Below are positions 17,635 to 26,070 of a stretch of 64,000 nt of DNA, in pieces. Position 1 is the stretch's first letter. The number at the start of each line of letters is the position of its first letter. Source of the stretch: Actinoallomurus liliacearum (GTDB lineage Bacteria; Actinomycetota; Actinomycetes; Streptosporangiales; Streptosporangiaceae); the NCBI RefSeq assembly GCF_039542035.1, contig NZ_BAABHJ010000026.1, positions 124,001 to 188,000 of the forward strand. The letters run 5' to 3'. Both the position numbers and the translations under genes were made by a program. A model generated the notes under the pieces. That model saw only the letters and a list, made by a program, of their open reading frames with translations, was not told the origin of the DNA and ran no database searches.

Positions 17635-19296
17635 ATGACAGATCCCCCAAGTGCGGAAGTAACAGATCCCCGCAAAAAGGACCCACCTCGCAAAGAGGCT
17701 GATACGGCACGTCGTATCCGTGCCCGTGGACTGGCCCAGGGCCTCGCGCCGCCGGACATCGCACGGGAAATTCACGATCAATGCGCGCCGATCTTCGGAA
17801 CCAGTCAGATCAAAGCCCAGCGACTCGCGCACGGCATCGCCCTGTCCGATGTCGTCGCCCAGGTCAGGGCGCTGTACGAGCTCGAGGGAAAACCTCGTCC
17901 CAAGCTCGGTGAGACGCTGCTGTCGGCGTACGAGAGCGGCTACAAGCGCCCGGGTCCCGAATATCTGCACTACCTCTGCGGCGTTTATCGCGTAGAGCCC
18001 GCGGACCTCGGTCTTCAAGGACCGTGCGTCTGCGGCAACCGGCACGACCGCCCACGCGCCGGCGTCCAGGAGACCGGCCCCCGCGAGCCCGACAGTGTGA
18101 TCGGGCCGCGAACCGTCGTCACCGGCGGCAGCGAATGGGCGGCCAAATTCGAACGAACCTCCGATCCACGCCTCTCCCGGGTTCATTACCGCGCCGAAGG
18201 CCCGGCGAGCGGCACGGACGGAGACGAGGAGGACATAGTGCTTCGGCGAACTCTCCTGCAACTCCTGGCCGGAGCAGGCGTGGTGCTCGACGGCCAGATC
18301 CTGGGGGCGGTGGACGGCATCCGCCGCCGCATGGACGACACCCTGGTCAACGCCTCGGTGTCCCCGACCATGCTCGACCAGTGGGAGGAGACCGTCCAGG
18401 GGTACGGACAGCAGTACATGTCCACCCCACCGCTGCGGCTGCTCTGCGACGTCCTGCTGGACTTCAGCGAGGTGCGCCGGATGTGCGAGCAGCGGCAACC
18501 GATCGAGCTGCAGGAAAGACTCTGCCGCATCGCGGCGAAACTGTCCGGTCTGTCCGGCGTCATCATGATCGATCTGGGCGACCACCGCCTCTCCCGCTCC
18601 TTCTTCCGCACGGCGCGGACGGCCGCCGACGAGACCGGCGACCGGGCGCTCCGGGCCTGGGTGAGCGTGCGCGAGTCGCTCGTCCCGATGTACTACGGGG
18701 ATCCCCGTGAGGCACTGCACCTGGCCCGCCGGGCGCAGGACCTGGCCGGCCGCGTACCCAGCGTGGCCGGCGCCATGGCCCCGATCGTCGAGGCGCGCGC
18801 GCTCGGCATGCTCGTCAAGCGGGGCCGCAACGAGGCGACCCCCAGCGCCAAGCGCGCGATCGCCCGCGGCCAGGCGGTCTTCTCCCAACTCGGAAAGGAC
18901 CAGGTCAAGGACACTGCCTTCGGCTACACCGAGCGCCAACTGGCCTTCCACACGGGCGACACCTACACCAACCTCGGCGATCACGGGAACGCCGAGGAGA
19001 CGCTCCGCAAGGCGCTGACCCTCTACCCCGCGACCGAGGAACTCGACCGCACGCTCATATGGCTCGACCGCGCGTCGTGCCGGCTCCAGGAAGGAGAGCC
19101 CGAAGAGGCGCTGCGCACCGCCAAGGAGACCATCCTCGCGGTGTCGGCCGCGCACCGGACTGACATCGTGATCCACCGGGCCCGTCAGCTCGCCAGCGCG
19201 GTGGTCGCGCAGTACGGAGACATCCGGGCGGCCCGCGAGTTCCGTGACGCACTCGCCGGTCCGGCCACGGTGGGCATCACCCGAAAGCAGGCCTGA
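17635..19296 (+). CDS. XRE-type HTH regulator with a long C-terminal TPR-like domain
   Basis: A 553-residue protein. The N-terminal part (about residues 15-125) is basic and contains ARRIRARGLAQGLAPPDIAR and a helix-turn-helix-like segment around KLGETLLSAYESGYKRPGP followed by YLHYLCGVYRV. A C-V-C-G-N-R-H motif at about residue 130 may bind metal. The remaining 350 residues are helical and TPR-like (for example GNAEETLRKALTLYPATEEL). Such regulators often sense peptides or metabolites through the TPR part. The ATG at 17635 has GAGGAGG correctly spaced. The GNAT gene follows after 3 bp and is surely in the same operon; the small gene upstream is divergent. The ligand is unknown. Confidence 0.85.
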   Translation: MTDPPSAEVTDPRKKDPPRKEADTARRIRARGLAQGLAPPDIAREIHDQCAPIFGTSQIKAQRLAHGIALSDVVAQVRALYELEGKPRPKLGETLLSAYESGYKRPGPEYLHYLCGVYRVEPADLGLQGPCVCGNRHDRPRAGVQETGPREPDSVIGPRTVVTGGSEWAAKFERTSDPRLSRVHYRAEGPASGTDGDEEDIVLRRTLLQLLAGAGVVLDGQILGAVDGIRRRMDDTLVNASVSPTMLDQWEETVQGYGQQYMSTPPLRLLCDVLLDFSEVRRMCEQRQPIELQERLCRIAAKLSGLSGVIMIDLGDHRLSRSFFRTARTAADETGDRALRAWVSVRESLVPMYYGDPREALHLARRAQDLAGRVPSVAGAMAPIVEARALGMLVKRGRNEATPSAKRAIARGQAVFSQLGKDQVKDTAFGYTERQLAFHTGDTYTNLGDHGNAEETLRKALTLYPATEELDRTLIWLDRASCRLQEGEPEEALRTAKETILAVSAAHRTDIVIHRARQLASAVVAQYGDIRAAREFRDALAGPATVGITRKQA

Positions 19297-19299
19297 CGG

Positions 19300-19875
19300 G
19301 TGGCCCGCCTGCCGGGAGGCATCTCGGCGAGCGTGCAGCGGCTGTCGTACGAACCGCCCGTGTGGGAGGTCGCCGGCCTCCACCTGCGGCGCTACACCGC
19401 TCGTGACCAGGAGGCGGCGTTCACCCTCCACCAGGAGTGCCTGTTCCGGGTGGGGGTGCGTCCGGGCGACGGCGTGTACTACGACGACGATTTCGCTCGC
19501 ATCGAGGAGATCTACCTACGCGACCGGGGCGAGTTCCTGGTCGGAGAAGTACGCGGCGAGATGGCGGCGCTCGGCGGCCTACGGCGCGTCGACGCCGTCA
19601 CCGCCGAGATGGTGCGCCTGCGCGTCCGGCCCGACCTGCAGGGCCGGGGCTACGGCGCGCTGCTCGTCACCGTCCTGGAGCAGCGCGCCGCCGAACTCGG
19701 CTACCGCGTGCTCCGGGCCGACACGACGGTGCGGCAACGGGCCGCGCTCGCGCTGTACCGCACGTTCGAGTGGCGGGAGGTCGATCGCAAGGTCACCGGT
19801 GGCACCGTCACCGTCTACCTCGAGAAGTATCTGGACGAGGGTACCCCGCGCGGAGGTGCGGGCCCGGTGAGGTGA
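19300..19875 (+). CDS. GNAT-family N-acetyltransferase
   Basis: A 191-residue acetyltransferase. After about 30 less conserved residues the GNAT fold begins at LHLRRYTARDQEAAFTLHQE. The acetyl-CoA pyrophosphate loop is VRPDLQGRGYGALLVTVLE (R/Q-x-x-G-x-G/A pattern as QGRGYG). It ends with RAALALYRTFEWREVDRKV, where family members have ALxLYxxxGF. The GTG start sits 3 bp after the XRE regulator stop, so translation is coupled and the enzyme is probably a target or effector of that regulator. Substrate unknown. Confidence 0.87.
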   Translation: MARLPGGISASVQRLSYEPPVWEVAGLHLRRYTARDQEAAFTLHQECLFRVGVRPGDGVYYDDDFARIEEIYLRDRGEFLVGEVRGEMAALGGLRRVDAVTAEMVRLRVRPDLQGRGYGALLVTVLEQRAAELGYRVLRADTTVRQRAALALYRTFEWREVDRKVTGGTVTVYLEKYLDEGTPRGGAGPVR

Positions 19876-20013
19876 GCGCCGCGTACGGGCGGTGACCTGG
19901 CGGGGGAAGCCGTCCGTACGCGGTGGCCGCCCGGCCCCGACGCGGGGCCGGGCGGCGTCGCCGACTTCGAGCGGGTGCCCGCGCGGCGGGCGGCCGGCTT
20001 GAAGAAGGGGGCC

Positions 20014-20047
20014 GTGAGCGGCGGCGGTGCCACCCGCCGCCGCTCAC
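20014..20047 (+). terminator. Hairpin terminator after the GNAT gene
   Basis: GTGAGCGGCGGCGG (20014-20027) pairs perfectly with CCGCCGCCGCTCAC (20034-20047) around a six-base loop. The right arm is also the start of a 48-bp tandem repeat. Confidence 0.7.
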
Positions 20048-20143
20048 GTCACGGCCGGCGTGGGCGGCGTCTCGTGTGCACCGACGCCGCTCACGTCATG
20101 GTCGGCGTGGGCGGAGCGGTCGTGTGCGCCCGCCGCCGCTCAC
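20035..20143. repeat. Tandem repeat, about 48-bp unit, 2.2 copies
   Basis: CGCTCACGTCA recurs at 20041 and 20088, and CGCTCAC again at 20137. Each full copy continues with GGCGTGGGCGG and TCGTGTGC. The block fills the space between the GNAT gene and the convergent response-regulator gene. Confidence 0.65.
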
Positions 20144-20165
20144 GGATGAGGCCGGACGCTCGTGT

Positions 20166-20825
20166 TCATCCACCCGTGCCGCTGCGCAGATAGGCGAGGA
20201 CCGCCAGGACCCTGCGATGCGTGTCCTCCGTCGGAGGCAGGTCGAGCTTGGTGAGGATGCTGCCGACGTGCTTGCCGACGGTCGCCTCGGAGATGACGAG
20301 GATCCGGGCGATCGCGGTGTTGGAGTGCCCTTCGGCGATCAGGCCGAGCACCTCGCGTTCGCGCGCCGACAGCCGCGCCAGCGGATCGCGCCGGCGGCGC
20401 AGCAACTGCCGTACGACCTGGGGATCGACGACGGTTCCCCCGTCGAGCACGCGGCGCAGGGCGGCGACGAACTCCTCGACGTCGACCACCCGGTCCTTGA
20501 GGAGGTACCCCACGCCCCGGCCGTCCCCGGAGTCGAGCAGGTCGGCCGCGTAGCTCAGTTCGACGTACTGGCTCAGCGCCACCACGGCCAGTCCGGGGTC
20601 GGCGCGCCGCAGCTCGACGGCGGCGCGCAGCCCCTCGTCGGTGAATCCGGGAGGCATCCGGATGTCGGTCACGACGAGGTCCGGCCGGTGTTCGGCCACG
20701 GCGGTCAGGAGCGCGTCGGCGTCGCCGACCGTGGCCGCCACCTCGAAGCCGAACCGGCCGAGCAGGCCGGCCAGCCCCTCACGCAGCAGCACCCCGTCCT
20801 CGGCGAGGACTACTCTTTCCCGCAC
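20166..20825 (-). CDS. NarL/LuxR-type two-component response regulator
   Basis: A 219-residue regulator. The receiver domain starts at RERVVLAEDGVLLREGLAGL, with the acidic pair ED near residue 9 and the phospho-acceptor Asp in LVVTDIRMPPGFTDEG, and the conserved Lys in YLLKDRVVDVEEF. The C-terminal LuxR HTH reads LSAREREVLGLIAEGHSNTA and then ISEATVGKHVGSIL. The GTG at 20825 is chosen because the receiver fold begins there; it lies 16 bp inside the kinase gene, so the pair is translationally coupled. By position it is the output of the neighbouring kinase. Targets are not visible; autoregulation is common in this class. Confidence 0.92.
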   Translation of the reverse strand: MRERVVLAEDGVLLREGLAGLLGRFGFEVAATVGDADALLTAVAEHRPDLVVTDIRMPPGFTDEGLRAAVELRRADPGLAVVALSQYVELSYAADLLDSGDGRGVGYLLKDRVVDVEEFVAALRRVLDGGTVVDPQVVRQLLRRRRDPLARLSAREREVLGLIAEGHSNTAIARILVISEATVGKHVGSILTKLDLPPTEDTHRRVLAVLAYLRSGTGG

Positions 20826-22126
20826 GGAAGCTCCACTTGGACGACGGTCGGCCCGCCCACCGGGCTCGACAGGAGCATTCTGCCGTCGATCACGGCGACC
20901 CGGTCCGCCAGGCCGGTCAGCCCGGACCCCGCGCGCGGGTCCGCTCCGCCCTCGCCGTCGTCGCGGACCTCCACGGTCAGCAGGTCGCCCCGCCGGCGTA
21001 CGGCGACCACGGCCTCGGCGGCGCCGCTGTGCTTGGCGATGTTGTTCAGCGCTTCGACGACGACGAAGTACGCGGTCCCTTCGACATGGGCCGGCAGCCG
21101 ACCCGGCAGGTCGGCGTCGACGGTCACGGGGACGGCGGACCGGTCGGCGAGCTCGCGCAGCGCGGCGGGCAGTCCCCGGTCGGTGAGCACCCGCGGGTGG
21201 ATGCCGCGGATCAACTCCCGTAGCTCCGTCATGAGCAGTTTGGCCTGTTCGTGCGCGTCGGCGACGTTCTGGGCCGCGGGGGAGCCGGGCGGGAGGTCCA
21301 GCCGGGCCATGCCCAGGTGCAGCGTGAGCCCCAGCAGGCGCTGCTGCGCGCCGTCGTGCAGGTCCCGCTCGATGCGCCGGCGCTCGGCCTCGAACGCGTC
21401 GACCAGCCGCGCCCGGGACCGCGACACCTCGACGAGTTCGGCCCGCAGCCGTTCGTCCGGCCCGCGTCCCAGCAGCGCCCGGGCCACGGCCCCGTGCGCC
21501 CCGGCGACCACCGCCGTCAGGTACGGGACGGCGGGCAGCAGCACCAGACCGGCGAGCGCGTAGGGGAGGGCCTCCGTCGCGTTCGTCACGCTGTCGAACC
21601 CGAGCGCGACCGCGGTGCCATCGGCCAGCAGCGGGCTGATGAGGAACGCCCCGACCACCAGCGCGAACGCCAGCAGCGCCATGTACAGCGCCGGTGCCAC
21701 CGCGCCGAGCAGACAGATGTAGCCCAGCTCTCGCCAGGTCACCGCCTCGGTGTAGCGGGTGCGCAGCCAGGCCCACGAGCCCCGGGCCGTACGGTGCCCC
21801 GACTCGATCGGCCGGGCGTCCACGAGGCGCAGCCGGCGACGCTCCAGCTCGGCCAGCGGAACGGCGAACAGCGGGCCGACGCCCGCGACGAGCAGTACGC
21901 CGAGCGTCACGAGCAGGGCGACGGTGAGCGGTGCCCGGCCGCCGTCCGCGGCCCGCCGCAGCGCGAACACCCACGGCACCCCGAACAGCAGGATCGGCAC
22001 GGCCATCGCGACCAGCGGCACCGCCGACGTGACCAGGTAGGCCAGGCACCGCCACGGCCAGCCGCTGATCAGGAAACGGCGCCGGAGCACCGCCTCCAGC
22101 GCGGTACGAGCCGCGGAATCTGCCAC
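20810..22126 (-). CDS. Sensor histidine kinase, NarL-partner type with membrane sensor domain
   Basis: A 438-residue kinase. The first 250 residues have about five to six hydrophobic helices with short loops (for example LVTSAVPLVAMAVPILLFGV and ICLLGAVAPALYMALLAFAL), like the membrane Sensor domain of many actinobacterial kinases. The dimerisation helix has RRRIERDLHDGAQQRLLGLT with the phospho-acceptor His in DLHDG. The HATPase_c domain shows VVEALNNIAKHSGA (N box) and DDGEGGADPRAGSGLTGLAD (G boxes). GTG 22126 (product VADSAARTALEAV onward) is my start; TTG 22165 is an alternative. With no extracytoplasmic domain it likely senses something in the membrane, such as cell-envelope stress. Confidence 0.9.
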   Translation of the reverse strand: MADSAARTALEAVLRRRFLISGWPWRCLAYLVTSAVPLVAMAVPILLFGVPWVFALRRAADGGRAPLTVALLVTLGVLLVAGVGPLFAVPLAELERRRLRLVDARPIESGHRTARGSWAWLRTRYTEAVTWRELGYICLLGAVAPALYMALLAFALVVGAFLISPLLADGTAVALGFDSVTNATEALPYALAGLVLLPAVPYLTAVVAGAHGAVARALLGRGPDERLRAELVEVSRSRARLVDAFEAERRRIERDLHDGAQQRLLGLTLHLGMARLDLPPGSPAAQNVADAHEQAKLLMTELRELIRGIHPRVLTDRGLPAALRELADRSAVPVTVDADLPGRLPAHVEGTAYFVVVEALNNIAKHSGAAEAVVAVRRRGDLLTVEVRDDGEGGADPRAGSGLTGLADRVAVIDGRMLLSSPVGGPTVVQVELPCGKE

Positions 22127-22347
22127 GTACGTACGGTAACCGGCCGTGCGTACGCCTTGGCGCAATGAGGCCTGGCCCTACCTCGATCCGGTGGCTCCCC
22201 GTGAGGTCCGGGACCTCGCCCGGCTGGTTGCGTGACACCACGACCGTACGGGTCGACGGCTGGCCCCTCTTCGGCGCGGTGGCCCCTCGCCGCGACCCGC
22301 CGAAGTGATCGCCGACGCGGCCGTACCCGACCGGACCACCTGACGTC

Positions 22348-23625
22348 CTACGACGCGGTCTGACCGACGGGATCGGTCCATGGGCCACCGTCCATGCCCA
22401 GGGGACGGCGTACGAGGCGGTGCTGGACCAGGCAGGCGCCCGCGATGGCCAGGCCGAAGAAGAGCCAGCCGACGGGGCCGACGCTGATCGCGGCGGTCAC
22501 CGCCATCGGACCGGCGGCGCGCTGAGTCGCCTGCGCCAGGCCGTGGACGCCGAGATAGGCGCCCTGGTTCTCGTCGGGAGCCAGCGCGATCGACAGTTCC
22601 CAGGAGACGGTGGCGTGGACCATCTCGGCCAGAGTGAAGGCCGTGGCCGCCGCGACGAGGCACACGCTCGCGAGCACGGCTCCACCGGCGGCGGACGTCG
22701 CGATGGCGGCGGCGGCCACGGCGAACATGAGGGAGAGCGGGAGGAGGAGGGCGCGGGCCGCGTGAGTGGTGGCACCGAGGCGCGCGAGAGGCATCTGCAG
22801 GCCGACCACCAGCACGTTGTTCACCACCAGCAGGAAGGGGACGAGGGCGTGTGGTGCCTCGGTGGCATGGATGGCCCAGAGCGGAAGGCCGACCGTGAAC
22901 ACGGCGTCGTGGAAGAAGAGGACCGTCTCGGTGGCGACGTACGCCAGATAGGTCCGGTCGCGCCAGGGAGACGCCACCGCGGTCGGGGCGGCGGCCGCGT
23001 CCTGAGGAACGGCGCCGGCCGTCGGGCCGGCTTCCACACAGCGCAGGGTGATCAGCGCGATGACCACGAACGAGAGCGCGTCGCCGAGGAGCAGGGACCG
23101 GTAGGCGAAGGTCGTGCCCACGGCGAGGGCCGCCGCCGCGCCGAGGCCGCCCAGGGCCCACCCGGCGTTGGCGACCGTACGGTTGACGGCCTGATAGCGC
23201 ACGCGCTCGGCGCCCGCGATGCGTGAGGCGTACAGCCGGGTCAGGACACTGGCGGCCCGGTAGCCGAATCCGGCCATGGCCGAGCAGATCATGAGCAGCG
23301 CGATGTGGTCCGCGGCGAGCAGGAGACCGAGACTGGCAGCGGCGCGCAGGAACTGGAAGCCGGCCAGCACCCGGGTCGCCGGGAACCGGTCCGCGAGTCG
23401 GCCGCCGACGGGGGCTCCCGCGATGCCGATGATCCCTGAGGCGGCGACGAGGACGCCGATCTGGGCCACGGTGAGCCGGGCGACGTAGGTGAAGTAGAGG
23501 ACCGAGGTGGCGGCCCACAGGCCGCTGCCCACTCTGTCGACGAGGGCGACCCAGATCATCCGGCGACCGTCCCGGCCTCCGGGGATGGTGACGCGAAGTC
23601 TGGCCCACCCGCGGCTCGAACTCAC
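22348..23625 (-). CDS. MFS transporter divergent from a MocR regulator
   Basis: A 425-residue major facilitator with about 12 helices. APVGGRLADRFPATRVLAGF carries the loop-2/3 motif (G-R-L-A-D-R). The second half includes LAPDENQGAYLGVHGLAQAT, typical of drug-efflux-like carriers such as MdtH relatives. GTG 23625 is the start because GAGGTGG lies just upstream; more upstream in-frame codons would add a Tyr-rich stretch reading the intergenic promoter. It is transcribed away from a MocR/GntR regulator across a 55-bp spacer with a palindrome, so its expression is probably under that regulator. Substrate unknown. Confidence 0.85.
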   Translation of the reverse strand: MSSSRGWARLRVTIPGGRDGRRMIWVALVDRVGSGLWAATSVLYFTYVARLTVAQIGVLVAASGIIGIAGAPVGGRLADRFPATRVLAGFQFLRAAASLGLLLAADHIALLMICSAMAGFGYRAASVLTRLYASRIAGAERVRYQAVNRTVANAGWALGGLGAAAALAVGTTFAYRSLLLGDALSFVVIALITLRCVEAGPTAGAVPQDAAAAPTAVASPWRDRTYLAYVATETVLFFHDAVFTVGLPLWAIHATEAPHALVPFLLVVNNVLVVGLQMPLARLGATTHAARALLLPLSLMFAVAAAAIATSAAGGAVLASVCLVAAATAFTLAEMVHATVSWELSIALAPDENQGAYLGVHGLAQATQRAAGPMAVTAAISVGPVGWLFFGLAIAGACLVQHRLVRRPLGMDGGPWTDPVGQTAS

Positions 23626-23657
23626 ACCGCCACCTCGAATTCTCTTGCGACGAACTA

Positions 23658-23669
23658 TGTATTGATACA
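23658..23669. promoter_or_regulatory. GntR/MocR-type operator in the divergent spacer
   Basis: TGTAT-TG-ATACA is an interrupted palindrome in the only AT-rich part of the 55-bp spacer between the MFS and MocR genes. Short TGTAT/ATACA dyads are typical of GntR/MocR sites. Confidence 0.55.
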
Positions 23670-23680
23670 AAATGTAGTAC

Positions 23681-24994
23681 GTGGCAACACAATATGGGAT
23701 CAAGGGCGCGACGGCCAAGGCCATTGCCGCCTCCGTCGAACGGTCCGTGGCCGACGGCGTGCTGGCGCCCGGGGCCGCGCTGCCGTCCGTGCGCGGACTC
23801 GCGGAGGACCTCGGAGTCAGCCCCGGAACGGTCGCAACGGCCTACAAGGACCTCCGGCAGCGCGGCATCGTGGTCACGCACGGGCGCGGCGGCACGGTGG
23901 TGGCCCCCGCTCCGGCCGTGGCGTCCCGGCGGCCGCCGAAGGTGCCGGCAGGGCTGCGTGATCTGGCGGGCGGCCATCCCGACCCGGCGTTCCTGCCCGC
24001 CGTGGAGACGCGGTTCTTCTCCGGCGTCCGCCCGCACCGCTCGGCACCGCGCCTGCCGCGTCTGGAAGAGGCCGTGCGGGATTGGATGGGCCCCGACGGC
24101 GTGCCGGTGGGCCACGTGACGTTCGCGCACGGCGCCCTGGACCTGATCGGGCGGCTGCTCTCCGTCGAACTGCGGCCCGGCGACGCGGTGGCCGTGGAGG
24201 ACCCCGGCTACCACCATCTGCTCGACCTGGTCCCCGCCCTCGGGTTGCGCACGGCCGCGGTCCGGGTGGACGACGAGGGGATGCGGCCCGAGGCGCTGCG
24301 CGCCGCGCTCCGTTCCGGGGCGCGCGCCGTCGTGTGCGGCCCCCGCGCGCAGAACCCCTTCGGCGGATGCCTCTCTACGGCGCGCCGCGACGCGCTGGTC
24401 GAGGTCCTCCGCGAGGCCGGCGACGTGCTCCTGATCGAGAACGACCACGCCTCGCAGATCGCCGGCGCACGCCTGAACTCGCTCAGCGAGGGCGGCCTAG
24501 CGCGATGGGCGCACGTCCGGACCGTGACCAAGTCCCTCGGACCCGACCTGCGATGGGCGGCCGCCGCATGTGACCCGACCACGGCGGCCCGGCACGACGG
24601 TCGGCTCATGCTCACGTCCGGCTGGGTGAGCCACCTCCTCCAGGAGACGGTGCTGGGGCTGATGACCCACGTACGGGCGAGGACGCTCGTGGCAGAGGCG
24701 CGTGAGGCGTACGACGAACGACGGCGGAACCTGATCACCGAGCTTCGGCGGCGCGGGATCGCGGCCCACGGCGCGAGCGGCATGAACGTCTGGGTGCCGG
24801 TGAGGGACGAGTCGGCCGTGGTCAACGGGCTGCGGACGCACGGATGGTGGGTCGCCGCCGGCGCGCGATTCCGCATCGACTCGGCGCCGGGAGTGCGGAT
24901 CACCACGGCCGCGCTGTCCCCGGCGGACGCCGAGCGCCTCGCCGCGGACTTCGCCACGGTCCTGGGGGAGTCCGAGGCCACCTACGGCGGATGA
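23681..24994 (+). CDS. MocR-type regulator (GntR HTH fused to an aminotransferase-like domain)
   Basis: A 437-residue protein. The N-terminal winged helix (residues 10-75) shows LPSVRGLAEDLGVSPGTVAT followed by AYKDLRQRGIVVTHGRGGT, a GntR signature. The rest is a fold-type-I aminotransferase-like domain with DPGYHHLLDLVPAL, the Asn/Asp region LLIENDHASQI and the PLP-lysine candidate in TVTKSLGPDLRW. In MocR regulators PLP bound here acts as sensor. It is divergent from an MFS gene and an operator-like dyad lies between them. The GTG start at 23681 has only GTAGTAC before it. A role in vitamin B6, amino-acid or amine efflux control is plausible but not shown. Confidence 0.88.
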   Translation: MATQYGIKGATAKAIAASVERSVADGVLAPGAALPSVRGLAEDLGVSPGTVATAYKDLRQRGIVVTHGRGGTVVAPAPAVASRRPPKVPAGLRDLAGGHPDPAFLPAVETRFFSGVRPHRSAPRLPRLEEAVRDWMGPDGVPVGHVTFAHGALDLIGRLLSVELRPGDAVAVEDPGYHHLLDLVPALGLRTAAVRVDDEGMRPEALRAALRSGARAVVCGPRAQNPFGGCLSTARRDALVEVLREAGDVLLIENDHASQIAGARLNSLSEGGLARWAHVRTVTKSLGPDLRWAAAACDPTTAARHDGRLMLTSGWVSHLLQETVLGLMTHVRARTLVAEAREAYDERRRNLITELRRRGIAAHGASGMNVWVPVRDESAVVNGLRTHGWWVAAGARFRIDSAPGVRITTAALSPADAERLAADFATVLGESEATYGG

Positions 24995-25068
24995 TCGGGG
25001 CCGCGGACCGGAGGGCGGCGACAACGCTCGGCGAACGCCCGAGCCGGCAAGCGACCTGTGGCGGTTTC

Positions 25069-25093
25069 CGGTGATCTGCACTTGCGATCACCG
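25069..25093 (+). terminator. Weak hairpin downstream of the MocR gene
   Basis: CGGTGATC and GATCACCG form an 8-bp stem around nine bases. There is no U-run. It could instead be a protein site. Confidence 0.35.
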
Positions 25094-25232
25094 AGCGTTC
25101 CGCCCCGGACGCGCCGGGAGTTCCGCGACATTCCGCTTCGCGGCCGCGGTGCCGAGCCTTCCGGTCACGCGGCCGTGGCCTGTCGCGCTCCCGGGGGAGG
25201 TGGCGGCCGTCCGGTAGGGCGGGGGTAGGGCC

Positions 25233-25242
25233 AGGTATACCT
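25233..25242. promoter_or_regulatory. Palindrome AGGTATACCT upstream of the ABC exporter
   Basis: A perfect 10-bp palindrome in otherwise GC-rich DNA, 56 bp before the start of the ATPase gene. It could be an operator of a TetR- or PadR-like regulator encoded elsewhere, or contain the -10 (TATACC). Confidence 0.35.
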
Positions 25243-25297
25243 CGGGTCGGTGCTTCGCCCTGATGTGTCCGAGCGGCCGGGGCGATGGGATCGTCCT

Positions 25298-26068
25298 ATG
25301 ACGGTGGGACAGGGGATCGGGCGGCCATGGGCCGCGGGGCCGGCCGCGCCCGCGGTGGAGTTGCGCGAGGTCAGCAGGGAGTACGGGAAGGGCGAGGCCG
25401 CGGTCCGGGCGCTGGACGGGGTGAGCATCGGGTTCCCGGCCGGGTCGTGGACGGCGGTGATGGGGCCCTCGGGGTCCGGGAAGTCGACCCTCCTGCACTG
25501 CGCGGCCGGTCTGGAGCGGGCGACCGGCGGACAGGTACTGCTGACCGGCCGCGACATCACCTCGGCGCAGGACTGGGCGCTGACCTCACTGCGGCGGCGG
25601 ACCGTCGGGTTCGTGTTCCAGACCTTCAACCTGGTCGGCTCCCTGACCGCCGAGCAGAACGTCGCGCTGCCGCTGCGGCTCGCCGGGCGCAAGGTCTCCC
25701 GGCAGGCCGTGCAGGACGTGCTGGGGGCCGTCGGCCTGGGGGACCGGCTGCGGCACCGGCCACGGGAGCTGTCGGGCGGGCAGCAGTAGCGGGTGGCGAT
25801 CGCGCGGGCGATGGTGACCCGGCCGGCGGTGCTGTTCGCCGACGAGCCGACCGGCGCGCTGGACTCCGGATCGGCCCGTACGGTGCTCGGGCTGCTACGG
25901 GAGATGGTCGACTCGGCCGGGCAGACGATCGTCATGGTCACCCACGACCCCGTCGCGGCGGCTCGGGCGGACGCGGTGGTGTTCCTGTCGGACGGACGGA
26001 TCGTCGACCGCGCGATCCGCCCGTCGGCCCGGGAGGTCGCCGATCGGCTCGCACGGCTGGAGGGTTGA
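25298..26068 (+). pseudogene. ABC exporter ATPase (MacB/LolD type) interrupted by an in-frame amber codon
   Basis: Read through, this is a complete 256-residue MacB/LolD-type ATPase: Walker A MGPSGSGKSTLLHC, Q-loop VGFVFQTFNLVGSLTAEQNV, Walker B AVLFADEPTGALDSGSA and switch His in MVTHDPVAAARAD. At 25787-25789 the codon expected to be CAG (third Gln of LSGGQQQRVAIARA) is TAG, so the signature motif reads LSGGQQ, stop, RVAIARA. A single C-to-T change explains it; the frame is otherwise intact on both sides and no other stop or shift is seen. Either the gene is a young pseudogene, the assembly has an error, or an amber suppressor is used. The downstream permease gene starts 2 bp after and is intact. 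A product ending at 25786 would lack Walker B and be inactive. Confidence 0.85.
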
Positions 26069-26070
26069 GC

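Larger units (their letters stand above)
24995..25297. other. Intergenic region upstream of the ABC exporter genes
   Basis: No gene is seen. The region holds an 8-bp inverted repeat with a nine-base loop (CGGTGATC at 25069-25076 and GATCACCG at 25086-25093), which may end the mocR transcript, and a 10-bp palindrome AGGTATACCT at 25233-25242 located 56 bp before the ABC start, a possible operator or -10 region. Confidence 0.55.
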
